Of a stretch of DNA of 64,000 nucleotides, positions 12,701 through 23,809 are shown one piece after another. A program made the translations under genes and the position numbers. Origin of the DNA: Dermacentor variabilis (Eukaryota > Arthropoda > Arachnida > Ixodida > Ixodidae); NCBI RefSeq assembly GCF_050947875.1, contig NC_134574.1, forward strand, positions 153,550,434 through 153,614,433. The letters run 5' to 3'. The notes under the pieces are model-generated. The model ran no database searches and was not told where the DNA came from. It saw nothing but the letters and a program-made list of their open reading frames with translations. Within the stretch, counting starts at the first letter, position 1. The number at the start of each line of letters is the position of its first letter.

Positions 12701-15043
12701 ACTGTGCTTCTGCCTTCAAAGGGAAGAAGTTTTTCTTCCATAGCAGTGTGTATTTTCTTGCCAGGACTTTCTGGCACATTCAAATTAAGCGAAAAGACAA
12801 ATTAGCTGAGGTCAAACTAACGAGACTCAACTGCATTGGGAAAAGGCTACCACTGAAATTTCTGCAGCAGTAGTATCAGGGTGGTTAGCATAGATACATC
12901 TATCAGCAACGTGATAGTGAACAGCTAAATTTGCAATGCAGGACACATAGCAGTTCATTGTCTGTGATGATCATAACAGTTTCATGGGGTGAAATATTCA
13001 GTGGAAGAGCTATTTGGTACATATTTGCTTGTCCAGTTCGAATCTATGTGTTATCAGTGCTAATTGTTGCTCGAAAGCAAATTTGGTGACCCTCTCTTGT
13101 TGCTCACGAGTGTACTGGTTTCACAAAATATTTTCTCGGGGGTAAATGCAAGTTGTGACATCAGAGGGAGAGCTGAAGAAAGAAAGGGAAAACAAATATC
13201 TACATGTACTACAACGTAAAAAATTTTCTTTAATGTGGCAACATGAAACTGGATGGCAAAGGCGCATAAAAACACTTAAGTAATTCAGGCAGCTAAAAGT
13301 TGCAACGCTTTAATCATAATTCTAGCTCTTGTGACACCACTTGGAATGATAAAATTTCTTGAAGCAGTGGTTCTTGGCTCAAAAATACGTAATTGAGAAA
13401 CAATATTGTTGTCTAGGCTTGCGAGTTGCAAACTGACAATCACAGTGCAAATATCATGCATTGATAATCATGTCTGCAAAGTGCATTACATTGATCTGCC
13501 CTGTGAAAGCAGCAGGTCAGTGACAGTTGTTCAAACAAAAGTCTGCACACTCTTCTCCTCGAAGGAGCCGGTAAGGCAGCAGATGATGTCACGTGTCCAG
13601 CACACATGCCGTGAGCAGCGAACAAATACCCAAGAACAGCGGGGGTAGCTCACAGATTCCCATGAAACACAGAGCATGCAGAACTGCCCCTGGTAACGCA
13701 CTAAGCAGCAAGAGACAAGAGTGGAGGAAAGAACGAAAGACAGAGGTCATAGGGATGAGGTCATGACAGAATCAAAGGTGCTAGGCCCTCAACTCCTATA
13801 TTGGAAAAAGGCAGTAGAGGAATGCCACTTGTGGTCATTGGTTGAATCAACAGGAAGGAGGGGAGGGTAACTCACCTCCTCGCACAATTGCATTATTTGC
13901 TTCTAACTCAGTCAAGCCTAAACAGTTTTTAAAAGTTCCTGTTGTAAAACACTCTTTCGACAGTGCCTTACAACTTCTAGTGAGGGGCCGTTTAAAACAA
14001 AGAAAAGTAATTCCGAGAGACCAATTTTGTTGCTCTCTGTCTTTAAGTTGCTCGAACGTGCATTAAACGGCGGAAGCCATCAGAAGTGCTTGAAGGAAGT
14101 ACACCTTGGTGCTTGCAGATGGACTTTGGGTTCCGGGTGTGGCAGTCATTTCCAGAGCGCATTGTGGGCTACCCGGCTCGCTCGCATTACTGGGATGATG
14201 CTAAGGCTGCCTGGGGCTACAGCTCAAAGTGGACCAATGAGTACTCCATGGTGCTCACAGGTGCTGCCTTCTACCACAGGTACTCATGATATTTCTGTCA
14301 CATCCCAAATATGTTCACATTTTGATCTAAAGAATTTAGATGTATAGGCATCTAAATTCTGACTGTGCTCCCCTCTTTGGAATGCAGTCAAGCCAGGGTG
14401 CAGGAGAACCATGTTATAATGGAGCCACATTCTGTATTAGAAAGCCTTCATTATATCCGATGTTCATTATAACCATGTATTTGTTGAATGCTAATATTGG
14501 TGACATGCATTTTACATTAACTTCATTATATAGTATTAGATAACTCATTATATCCGTGTTCAATTTATATGGCAGTAAATGCAATTCTTTGAATGTTTTT
14601 TTTAAGTTTTGTTTGTCCAAGAAAGGCAATGGCATTACTTACTACATGCCCCGTACTCTGCGTCGCCTTGGCTCAGGTACTACCATGAGATGTACACCTC
14701 GTGGCTGCCGGAGAGCCTGAGACAGACGGTGGATGCTGCCCACAATTGTGAGGACATCCTCATGAACTTTCTTGTGAGCCAAGTGACCCGGTTGCCACCC
14801 ATCAAGGTGACGCAGCGCAAGCAGTACCGCGACACCGGGCAGGGCTACCCATCGTCATGGAACGACCCGGACCACTTTGTGCAGCGCCAGGCATGCATCA
14901 ATGCCTTTGCTACTTACTGGGGACACATGCCGTTGGTGCGCTCTTCGCTGAGGCTGGACCCTGTGCTGTTCCGGGACCCCGTGTCAAACCTGCGCAAGCG
15001 GTACCGCCGCATCGACCGTGTCGTTGGCGCTGGCCGGAGCTGA
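5520..15043 (+). CDS. EXT1: Exostosin-1 (EXT1), C-terminal part, four exons
   Basis: EXT1, working with EXT2 in the Golgi, adds alternating GlcNAc and GlcA to growing heparan sulfate. The exons join as 5520-5792, 12027-12236, 14119-14279 and 14677-15043, giving 336 residues in a single frame up to TGA at 15041-15043. Read in order they follow the end of animal EXT1 closely: the WN.HPG stretch, FTAVVYS-like TAVVYSAMP, the GT64 metal-binding DED in [77 protein letters not shown] and the terminal LRKRYRRI. The motifs ([22 protein letters not shown]) fit EXT1 better than EXT2 or EXTL3. Human EXT1 has 746 residues, so the signal anchor and GT47 domain are missing here and should lie to the left. 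All four splice junctions are GT-AG. No frame break is seen in the exons. Confidence 0.93.
6716..6749. repeat. (TG)n microsatellite
   Basis: About 17 uninterrupted TG units inside the EXT1 intron. Confidence 0.97.
7189..7214. repeat. (TTCT)n short tandem repeat
   Basis: About five to six TTCT units in the EXT1 intron, following the CpG-rich stretch at 6,890-7,150. Confidence 0.9.
7381..7575 (+). mobile_element. tRNA-derived SINE, diverged copy A
   Basis: This shares its body with two other copies in the window (37785-37955 minus, 42815-42982 plus): a CGCATTTCGAT stretch, CACGTTAAAGGATCCCAGGT, then GCGTGCCTCATAATCGGAT and GTGGTTTTGG.GCGTAAAA. These are hallmarks of the Ruka-type SINEs of hard ticks. 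The pol III box B region here (ccggttgggtagcgacc) is badly eroded, so it is unlikely to be transcribed. Confidence 0.75.
8009..8859. mobile_element. Non-autonomous DNA element with ~25-bp TIRs
   Basis: Left end GGTCGAACCTCGATATAACG (8011-8030) is matched in inverse at the right end (8837-8856), where the reverse complement has GATACAACG. The similarity runs on inward: AATCGCGAATTTCGTT occurs near 8065-8080 and ACATCGCGAATTTCGTT near 8810-8826. The 0.8-kb interior is CpG-rich (8,200-8,620) with no transposase I can recognise. The TIR style (ACCTCGATATAACG) resembles Tc1/mariner-pogo derived MITEs. Confidence 0.7.
9429..9647. mobile_element. 219-bp MITE with 31-bp TIRs
   Basis: GTACAATCAACCGCAAAAGT (9429-9448, continuing TTACGGGACGC) is inverted at 9617-9647, where the reverse complement reads GTACAGTCAACAGCAAAAGT and continues alike. 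About 27 of 31 bases match. No ORF. Confidence 0.8.
9721..9757. promoter_or_regulatory. Candidate enhancer/promoter: CCAAT plus paired CRE-like sites
   Basis: TGATTGGCCAATGG (9721-9734) carries a CCAAT box on both strands. Two TTACGTCA octamers follow at 9739-9746 and 9750-9757, 11 bp apart, about one helical turn. TGACGTAA/TTACGTCA is a known CREB/ATF-type variant site. The surrounding 9,660-9,860 is CpG-rich. It lies within an EXT1 intron and just right of a MITE, so it may be an internal promoter, an enhancer or repeat-derived. Function is inferred only from the motifs. Confidence 0.35.
12027..12236 (+). CDS. EXT1: EXT1 exon (GT64 donor-binding part, DXD)
   Basis: The exon has 70 codons, with acceptor ccctgcag and donor GAG|gtgaga, phase 0 at both ends. 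It starts [12 protein letters not shown] and ends with [19 protein letters not shown]. The DED triplet corresponds to the metal/UDP-sugar binding DXD of the GT64 fold in exostosins. Confidence 0.92.
12237..14118. other. EXT1 intron (1.9 kb)
   Basis: GT-AG intron, AT-rich. It holds a 311-bp inverted-repeat element (12524-12834). I see nothing else recognisable in 12,840-14,118. Confidence 0.85.
12524..12834. mobile_element. MITE-like element with diverged TIRs
   Basis: GCAGTCGGCTCCGATTAATT (12524-) and the inverse of the right end GCAGTTGAGTCTCGTTAGTT (reverse complement from 12834) align over about 26 bases with roughly 70 percent identity. The internal GGTCAAATT motifs resemble the ends. 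No ORF. Confidence 0.5.
14119..14279 (+). CDS. EXT1: EXT1 exon ([15 protein letters not shown] region)
   Basis: This 161-nt exon follows acceptor tgcttgcag and ends CAC AG|gtactc, leaving phase 2. The split arginine codon is completed by the G at 14677. It encodes [20 protein letters not shown] and [16 protein letters not shown], among the best conserved stretches of EXT1. Confidence 0.93.
14280..14676. other. EXT1 last intron
   Basis: 397-bp GT-AG intron. Its middle (about 14,396-14,578) is rich in TTATAT/TTATAA steps such as CATTATATCCG and ends near GGCAGTAAATG, suggesting an eroded Tigger/pogo-type MITE. The ends are too diverged to define. Confidence 0.6.
14677..15043 (+). CDS. EXT1: EXT1 terminal coding exon
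   Basis: Acceptor ggctcag is followed by the completing G, then [63 protein letters not shown] and [20 protein letters not shown]. The stop is TGA at 15041-15043. The conserved C-terminal end supports this being the true last exon. Ten residues after the conserved core (VVGAGRS) are lineage-specific. Confidence 0.94.
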
Positions 15044-16002
15044 GAATGAAGCCGTCCCTTTTAGCACCAAGCATTTCGTGTGCCCGATGTCAAGAGCGCG
15101 TTTGTCGGAGAAGACTCGAGTCATGTTGCGTCAAGACAGAAAGAACGACACTCAGCATTATGTCGCTCCAGTTCCAATATTTTTTTTTTCCTTCATCATC
15201 AATGTCATAAAGTTCATCACCATTGGTCATAGGAACAGTGGGTGCTTCTAGTCCACATTTAGCCTTCTATCACTGATCAACTGCGTGCTTGCTGTATTCT
15301 GTTTTTTCGGCAGAATCACCTAGGAGACTCGAGTGCAGGTTCTTGCAAAATATTCTCTATCCATATAATTGTACTTTGCAGCTGCATCAGTCAGAAACAG
15401 GCCCCAGCAGATATTCTGGCTGCCATTGCAGGACCTGCAGAAGGAGATTCCATCTGCAACAGCCATGTTAATGACGTACAAGGAAAGCATTTGATGCCGT
15501 TTCTTTCGCAGACACAGCACATCGTAATGCTGGGACTTCCTTACAGATGCTATCCATTGCAAAAGTTCTCAGGCCAAAGCACTCACCAGTGGATTAGACT
15601 GGAAGCGTTATGGCACCACTATGGTGGCTGGCACTGTAAAAGCCACGGACGCCAAGGGGCGGTATTCTCAAGCAACCACTTTCGGGGATACGATTACTAC
15701 CATGAGATTTGACGTGGCTGGAATCCAGATATGTCAAAGTATGGCCGACAGCATTCCTGGCACCTGTGCCAAGCTCACTGTATTCGCACAGGGCCACAAA
15801 CGCTATTGACCGTACATATTTTGATGTATCAGATGTCAAATCACGTGAAATCTTGCAAAAGTGATCGTATCCCCAATAGTGAATACCACCCCAGGTGTCT
15901 CCGTAGCACATTAGATCTCTTCACCAGCAACTATAGTGCCAGCATGTGGTGTTATGCCCAGTCTGTTTATGAGCTGTTTTACCTGCAAACTTTTGTAATA
16001 AA
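15044..16002 (+). other. Probable EXT1 3' UTR
   Basis: The sequence downstream of the EXT1 stop is AT-rich and has no coding signal. The first AATAAA hexamer is at 15997-16002, so a UTR of about 0.96 kb is the simplest reading. Later hexamers (for example near 18,332 and 20,916) could be used instead. No transcript evidence is available. Confidence 0.45.
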
Positions 16003-19000
16003 TAGTGCTTCAAGCTTTCGTTCTATGCCATCTTTTGATGTTTTCATTTGTTTGGTCCTATGTTTTCGTGACCGAGTAGTGGGGAAGCCTGTGAAATTGC
16101 ATAGGCAATCCTGCCAATCTACAGGGCAGTGCGTTTTTTGTTGCATTTATTTGCCCTCCGTGTGGCATTTTCTTTTCAAACGAGCCTCAAGAGTTTGCTT
16201 TTTCTTATGTGATAGCGGGAATGTTGTTTTCTTTGTTTTGTTGTGTTTTCTGTTTGTTTTTTGCTTGCATTGCAGATGTATTTTTCCTCTTGATCTGGAG
16301 CCATATTGACATGGGCCTTTCCTTTTTGATACATTGTTTCTAAGCAGCTTTAGCATAGCACATTGAGTGAACTTGGTAAGTGCATAACAGTACTGCATTA
16401 GCTTTTGGCACGTTTTTGTCTTTTCTTGTGATACATGCTTATTTGTTTACTTAATTTCATTTATCATACAGGGTTATCCTTTGTCCCTGCACTCGTATCA
16501 CAGGTGTGAGGGTACTTTTTTTGTGACGCGCATTATTCCAGGTTCACCGTGAAAATGCATTTGTCTGTTCGTTCATGCTTATGCATGTGCCCTCGTGGGT
16601 TTATAGTGCTGCTTTTTACACTCGCGGAACTTGCACAGCTGCCAGAGGAACTGACTTTGCTGTAGGCATAGACGGGGTTGGCGCATGTGACTGTTCATGC
16701 TTGAAATGCTCCTAGATGGTCAATCTCTCACTGCCTAGAACAACGAAGCTACATACAAGAACTTCAATATCGGGCTTCAGGAAGACCACGGCAATGAAAA
16801 ACTATCGGCGCCACTTTCTTTCCCTTTTCTTTTCTTTTTAGTTGTTGTTAGCCCAAGCATACTTTCTTTCAAAGATCAGTTTGCTGCAGCACGTATACTA
16901 GTTGCTGTCCTCAGCATCACTTTTGATGCAGTGATCGAGAAGTTTTCCATGCCAACGCTACCTACATTCACTTTACGTCTAAATTTGTCAAAGATTTGAG
17001 TCTCCTTTCTCTCTCTATCTCCCCCTTTTTCCTATCTGGCCTCGCCACCAAAGAAAGTTACTGCATCAGGTTATGGCCTGAATTTCAATTTCATGTGAGG
17101 GAAAGGAAAGGGAACACCTTAGTGTTCCAAATTACTTCTACCATAAACATTAATGATTGTTTTTAACATAGTTAGCATTAAAATATTACACACTTATGCT
17201 TAATTTGAATGTCAAGCTTGAAATAGTAATTTTGGCAGCAGTGTTTCTACTTGGAAAAAAGAAAGGGGGGGGTGCCTTTGAGTGAGAAAAAAAAAGGCAA
17301 GAAAGGAAGTCAAACCTAGTGGGGCAAAGTTTTTGTTGCAGTGGTCCCTTTAAGTCTTCTTCTTCTTCTCTCATTCTTTTTCACATTAAGCAAGCTCCAT
17401 GTTAATCTGGGTATTCTGCCCTTGCAGTTTGATGTGCTGCATGCAGTATCAGTGGAAATGGGTTTCGTAAGCAGGGCTTTTTGTCATGAGTGCTCGTGTG
17501 CTTGACTTTAATCGCTTCAGTGTCAGCCCAAGTGAAGTAGGCCATTGACTTCTTTTTTGTGCCAACAACGAACACAGCTGTAGCATTTGCTTTGTCTGTT
17601 TGCCATAACTCGTAATTCTTATCAAGTTCATATTTGAAGGGAGTGTTACTTGCTATGTTCTTGTTGTTCTTGTTTTTACAGCTTGTTCTGGGGGCAGCTT
17701 GTTGGTCGAGTTTATTTCGCAGGTGTCAGCTGGTCATATCAGGTGGTGATGTGGATGTCATTCTTACTTCCTCCAACCCATGCAAAATGGGTGGGCCATA
17801 TTGCTCGACCTGCACTACAACCGTTCTCATTTGGTGTCATTGTGCATCACCGCCGACTCATCTACTTAATGTTCATCATATAGAGGCATGCACCTTGAGG
17901 AAGTCTTAGTGGAGTACAGTTTTATGGATAACTGTAGCAGCAACAGCAATCATGCACAAGTGGCCCCTTGAGCCCGCTCATAAACTTCGGCCACAGTTTT
18001 GCAGAATGGCATGTAACCATGCGTGGAAGCAATATGCAGTCAGTCTTTCGTGCCATCACTGGATGTGGTGGCTTTCTTAGCAGCCATAAGTAAAGTTTCA
18101 ACTTATTGCAGCTTTTCTTGGTGCCTGCTGGCACATAGTGTCAGGTACTTAGAGCAAGGTATGTACTCTGGTCAAGCTGCAAGTAGACTCAGTGCTAGGC
18201 TCTGGTACCGAGCTGTAAAAGAAATCAAAATGAGTGTTGACGGCATCCAGCAGGGAAACGATAAAAAAAAAAGTATAAAAGGCCAAAGTAGTACACCACC
18301 TGCAATTTGCATTTGTCCTCCACTACATCCATAATAAATTCAAATACAATAAAGATAGCAACTCTATTAGCCGGTGAAACAAAAAGAATCAAGCATTGTG
18401 CAGTAAAAAAATGTTTAGCAAATTGTAGGCGTGGGGAGCTGAGTAGCAAAGTGGCATATTTGTGAGCTTTCAATACAAGCAAAGGTTTTGGATCCTGTCA
18501 TCGTTCTGGCTCCATTATACACCATGCCATTACAAGTGGGAGCATCCTATCTTGAAACGGTGCCTTAAACATCCCCGGGCAACCAATCTCGCTTTTCATC
18601 TAAGGTCTGGGTATGTAGTACACTCTTCTTTCACCTGTTCCAAGCAATCAAGTTATGCGAGCATATGGACATTCCAACATTGACTTAGATTTAAGAGTTC
18701 ACAAGAATAGCTCTATTGCATATTGTATAAACGCCTCTAGAACTGTTAGTCAGTCAAAGCTTAGTCACTAAAGTGATAGCCAGAGCTCTAAATTGAGTTT
18801 GTTGGAGTGGCATTCAAATAAACTAGTAATTTGCACTTACATTTTTTTTTACCAGTGTGTATTACAGTCAGCAGCGTGTGCTGACTCTCATGACTTTGCT
18901 TTCATTTCCCTTAGGCACAAATACTTGATAGATAATGCAATAATTAAGGTACATGAGGAATAGCAGCGCATTTTGAATCCAGGAATACGTTCACTGTGGC

Positions 19001-22000
19001 ATCCATGCGTCCAGATTATCCTTAATTTCTGGGCGCTCTTGTTTTATGTCACATAGCTGACAGTGAACTTAATCCTTACCGTGTCTTGCAGATGCTTTAT
19101 TACTTTGACTTGTTAAACAAACTGGCTAGTCGAGGACTGATTTAACAAACGTTTTGGTTAAACACATGCACAGACAATAAAGAAAGCAGGATCAGGAAGC
19201 TGGTGGCCTAGTTCAAGGTAAAATATGCATTTATTATTAGTTGCCTCTGTTCATTGCCAAAATTGGCATAAATTAACACATAAATATTCTTCATATTTTC
19301 ATTGTGACATGAAAGACAAATATATGCAACATGTGTCACTGGAGGCATTGGAGGATTACTCTTGAACTCGCTTTTGTACTTTTTGGCTGTCTTTCTCAAG
19401 GTACAGGAAGAAAAAAAAGGGGGGGGGGGGATGCTCCCGTCCACACCAGGCCAATGTTACGACAATCTGTTGTCTGCTTACAACAATGAAACGCTCTCAA
19501 GCTATGTTCAATTTGCGGCATTTTTTTTTTTTTTTTTTTTGGCCAGACAGCTGTCCTGTCAACCTTATTTGTTGCCGCTTTTTCTACTGCCCTGTGAAGC
19601 ATACTCTGATTGTCGTGCTCATGTGTTTCTACTCTGCTTGGCTGGCCAGCGCTTCCCCAGAGGGCGCCCAGAAGCCAGGCGAGCACAACAGGCATTTGTG
19701 CCAGTCCCCCGACCTGGTACAAGTGCAGTGTCGCAGTTTTTTATACATCAGTGTATCTTCCACTCGAGAAGGAAACGTTTCCATTTTGGCACCTTAGACA
19801 AAAGTTTGTCAGCTTTCGACTTCATCTTTTATTAGCCCAGAACAAGTGCTACGGAGGTACTACAAGCCTTTCTCCTTGCGTGGTGAAGTGCTGTGTCGAC
19901 TCCTTTGTCTTCTCATTTGATTCAGTGTACTTGAAACGGCAGCTTGCCTGATTTCTTTTTTCTTCCTTCGCAGCTATAGCGATGACTGCTTCTTCGGCTT
20001 TACTCGCATACTGTAACTGTTTTTGTGTTTCTGCGGGACTTCTACTGTTTAGAGACAATCTAAGGAAACACCTTGGGCTTTCAGCACCCGTCGTCTGGCG
20101 CAATGCGATACGGGTGCCCCTGCAAATATTTACAAGTTCAGATACCGTGTAGACAGTGTAGTCGCAGTTCGCACTGTAGTTTCCCTCGTGAAATCTTTGC
20201 CGCCCTTACTTCTGTTTTTCTTCCCCGGCGTCTCTAGTGAGTTTCGGAACACGTGTCAAACACGTGCGAAGCCTAATACATTAAGCTTTTCAAAGCTGTC
20301 GCACTTAGCTTTGAGCAATAACATTGTTGCGAAGAACATGATTTATGGATCAACCGTGTCCCTCGCCAGAGGAGGCACCTGAACACCGCACGTCCTTCGA
20401 CTCATTTTCTTATACATTTAAGAACATGTAACCGTAGCTAACAACAGTGGTGTTTCTTGTTTGTCTTTTTTACCGAGCCTTGAAACATAATATCTTTTTA
20501 AATCTAAGTGATGTGTTCTATTCCTTTAAGTTATTCAAAGAGGCAACTTTGCAGGTTTTGCAAGTTGCTTTAGCTATCTTTGTTGTGCTTTTGTAATGAA
20601 CAAAAGTAAAGCTATGCCTCCCTCTTTCTCTACATTTTCCCCCCTTCTTGCCCTCCTTCAAGAGTTAATCGGGAGAATTGATGTGACTGAAAGTATTGAA
20701 TTTATGGCTCGAGTAGAATGTGTGACTGCTGCGGTGCTGTCACTGCAAAAGAGTGCTTGAATAGGAGTTATGTTGTACACTATTGTGAAATAATTTATCT
20801 CCTCAGAGTTTGTGAGATGTGTATGATGCATACGTAGCAGCACCGTTTGCACATGAGTGAACAAATGCAGCGATGCTGCTCTAAACATGTATATTTCCCT
20901 TTTTTTTTTTCTCAAATAAAATATACTGCAGCAGCAACCGTGTCCCGTGTGCTGAATGCCTGCTGGTCTGACATGTTTGTCTTAGATCAGCACCAGGCGG
21001 CGTGTTCAGAAGCTGAGTCTGTTTTATCTGTGTACAGCGTATTACACTGCAGGATGGAACTCTGAAATGAAAATCTGTTTATCCTTTCAGAAGTTCAGCT
21101 TAACAAAAACTTAATACATACACGAAGAACTATTAGACAACTTTTGCATTCTTTTGTCACTTACTGTGCATAGGAGTTAACTCTGTATAATTCTTTTCAC
21201 ATGCCACATTTATATGGAAACGAGGAAATGGCATTCACCTTTCATAGGTGCACTTATAATGACAATGGCATGACGTCAACAATGACGTGATAACATGAAA
21301 ACGACTATGTTGTTGTGATGCTGATGTCACACTGGCAATGATCGACACTTTTTTAACTGATGTTTAAGAGAGCAAAGAGCTGTACGTCTTTGTGGGAGGA
21401 ATACTGAAAATAATGACTGCTCTACTGAAAGTCGCACTGAGAATGACTATGCTTCATTTTGCCAAGGGTGTCCAACTGTGTGCTATCATTTTCACAATCA
21501 GTTTTGGCAATTGTTTGCAAATCTGTTCCTTGACTATGCCAAGCCTCACCTCTGCATCCTTTTGAGCTTGCTCGTGAGAATCGCTTTAAGTTTGCACTTT
21601 AAGTATTACGCAACATCGACAGCAATGCGGTGAAGCTCTGTTCCCTACTACACTATTGCATCACGCAGTAAAAGCACTCCAAACTATCCAAGAAAGCAGC
21701 ACAAAAATTGTCTCAAATGAGGGATACCGCAGCTACCCGAAAATATTCTGTCTGCGTGCGCCAGTGCATAGGTTTGCAATTCCATAACCGCGTCATGTGG
21801 CGATGACCACTGAGGCACCGAAGTCGAGGAAACCACGTAGAGAAGAGACTTTTGCAAACTTGAAAAGTATAATTCACCCTGCGCTTCGCCTGGCGGCTTC
21901 ACCGTCATGCTTGGCTTCATCGTTACATGAAAACCGACCCCGATAATCGCGCACAATATTAAGCAGGTGCAACGTGCGATGTGTGAATGATCGCCTTTGT

Positions 22001-22359
22001 AAACACGCTAAAGAAGGGTGAAGGAAAATGCTACCAGCAACGATAACACGCGAACAGGGCAACTGCGGTGGTGCAAATATTTTCGAACTCCTCTTTTCGC
22101 GCTGCATTGCACGAGCTTTATTGATCAAAACTAAAGGAGTTCACATGTGTTCTGCATGTCAGCTCGCTTGACGCATGTATTCATCATTATTTTCTTTGCT
22201 GAATACTTGCCATGATTTTTGGAATTTGCATATGCTTGTTTCTCGCTGATTGGCTTTTTTAACGCGACAGCGTTAAGGAGCCCGTGTCGCAGAAAATCCG
22301 GCTTCCAGCGTGAGACGTCGCATCGGCAAAATAATTTTCGAGCCCCATACCCAGGCCAT
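16003..22359. other. Intergenic region, EXT1 to LINE remnant
   Basis: About 6.4 kb with no gene I can support on either strand. It contains a 19-20 nt T-run near 19,520-19,540, several AATAAA hexamers and AT-rich low-complexity sequence. At 22,260-22,350 there is a GC-richer block starting ACGCGACAGCGTTAAGGAG, probably a dispersed repeat. Alternative EXT1 3' UTR ends could extend into the left part. Confidence 0.6.
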
Positions 22360-22365
22360 TAATTA

Positions 22366-23686
22366 ATGCGACGCAAGAAATTCGCTGAACTAATGGAATT
22401 TCGCGTGATCAGCCGCCTTACACACCATCTCCCATTTCAGCGGTTGACTCAAGAGCAACAACTTCGCATAGACGCAATGATTCGCAAAGCGACGAAGCTG
22501 GCCCATGGCCTCCCGAATTATACTTCCACACGCCGTCTCCCTAACTTAGGGACACATAACACACTAGGTAAGCTGCTAGAGGCACATTGGGTCAGCCATC
22601 GCCAGCGCCTCCTACTCACTCCTACTGGCCGCCATCTTATCACACGGCTAGGATACTCTGTCCCACCCCTTGAGTCTGAAACACGTCCAACGATCTTGTC
22701 GTCAGCGATACGCCAAGCACTGAGTATTCATCCATTGCCACGTAATATGCACCCCGAGCATAACAAAGGACGGCGCAAAGCCCGTGTACGATACATTCGC
22801 CGCATGCTTGCAAACATCCCGGAAACACATACTTTATACACGGACACATCACGCGCTCAAGAGGGCTATACCTCGGTATACCTCGGTGTGCTGCAATGCG
22901 CGGAACAAATGCCGCTTACGGAGAAATTCTCGGTGTTGCTCTTGCAATTCGATACGCCATCCGTGTTCCTGAGGAAGTGTATATATTGACGAATTCGCAA
23001 CAGGCATGCCGGACGTTCCTATCAGGACATGGCATCCCGAGAGCGGCGCACCAAATTCTCAAACAGATCCCGCAAAATACACCAACCACATCTCCCCGCA
23101 TCCACTTACTCTGGACCTCTGGTCATACCTCGCTGCCGGGTAACGAACGCGCGCACATGCGGTTGCCCGAGAAATTTCCGACTCGGCGTGGTGAGGCAAC
23201 TATATAGTTCAGAGTGGGGGGGATCCTTTGCTCCGTTACAAAGACATACTCTGTCATTATACACGTATTCGTCGCACCCACGCCGCACCACCGCCATCCT
23301 TCTCGCGGGAGAAAGCAGTGGCATTAGGCCAGTTAAAAACCGCAACTTTTCCAAATCTTGTCTCTCTCAATAAATTCTACCCACACTGTTATGCAGATCG
23401 TTGCCCTGGCTGTGGCAGCTCGCCCACAATATTCCACGTCACGATTGAGGGCACTGCAAACCGCTTTCCTCCCTTAATTACTAACTCTCCTTACCCCCTA
23501 CGCAACAAAGAGCTGTGGGACGATGCCCTCCGCGACGGACCTCCCGAGGTCCTCCGAGCTGTGATCCAACGGGCTCGAAACATCGCCGGAATCATCTTAG
23601 GGACCCTGGACTGAGGGTTCCTCCCACACTGCTCTCGCCATTCAAATATTATTAATAAAGATGTTTTACTCTCTCTCTCTCTCTCA
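22366..23686 (+). mobile_element. Decayed LINE, 3' part with RNase H domain
   Basis: The first frame (22366-22880) encodes the RT-to-RNase H connection (LRIDAMIRKATKLAHGLPNY, RLPNLGTHNTLGKL, LYTDTSRAQEG). A frame change follows near a 10-bp duplication (tatacctcgg twice, 22868-22887). RNase H then continues (YGEILGVALAIR, ILTNSQQACRTF, LWTSGHTSLPGNERAH) and breaks again near 23,200. The tail CPGCGSSPTIFH ... IIQRARNI-like end stops at 23,614. Two catalytic acidic positions are lost: N in LTNSQ and H in GNERAH. The 3' end has AATAAAG and a (CT)n tail. It belongs with RNase H-bearing non-LTR clades (I/R1/LOA-like). Dead copy. Confidence 0.85.
23670..23686. repeat. (CT)n tail of the LINE
   Basis: Eight CT units right after AATAAAGATGTTTTA mark the 3' end of the plus-strand LINE copy. 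Confidence 0.85.
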
Positions 23687-23740
23687 AGCTAAAATACGTG
23701 GAAAAATCGTAAACTGCAACTTACACACAACCTGCAGACA

Positions 23741-23809
23741 TTATAGCACCCGGATTGTAATTTGAATATAGGAGAAAACATAATCCTGTTACCCGAAAAC
23801 TCAAACACC
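23741..23809 (+). repeat. Dispersed repeat, copy 2
   Basis: GGATTGTAATTTGAATATAG and CCGAAAACTCAAACACC match the inverse of 5143-5209. The repeat may extend further right into the CpG-rich sequence at 23,830-24,080, which is not shared with the first copy. Confidence 0.65.
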
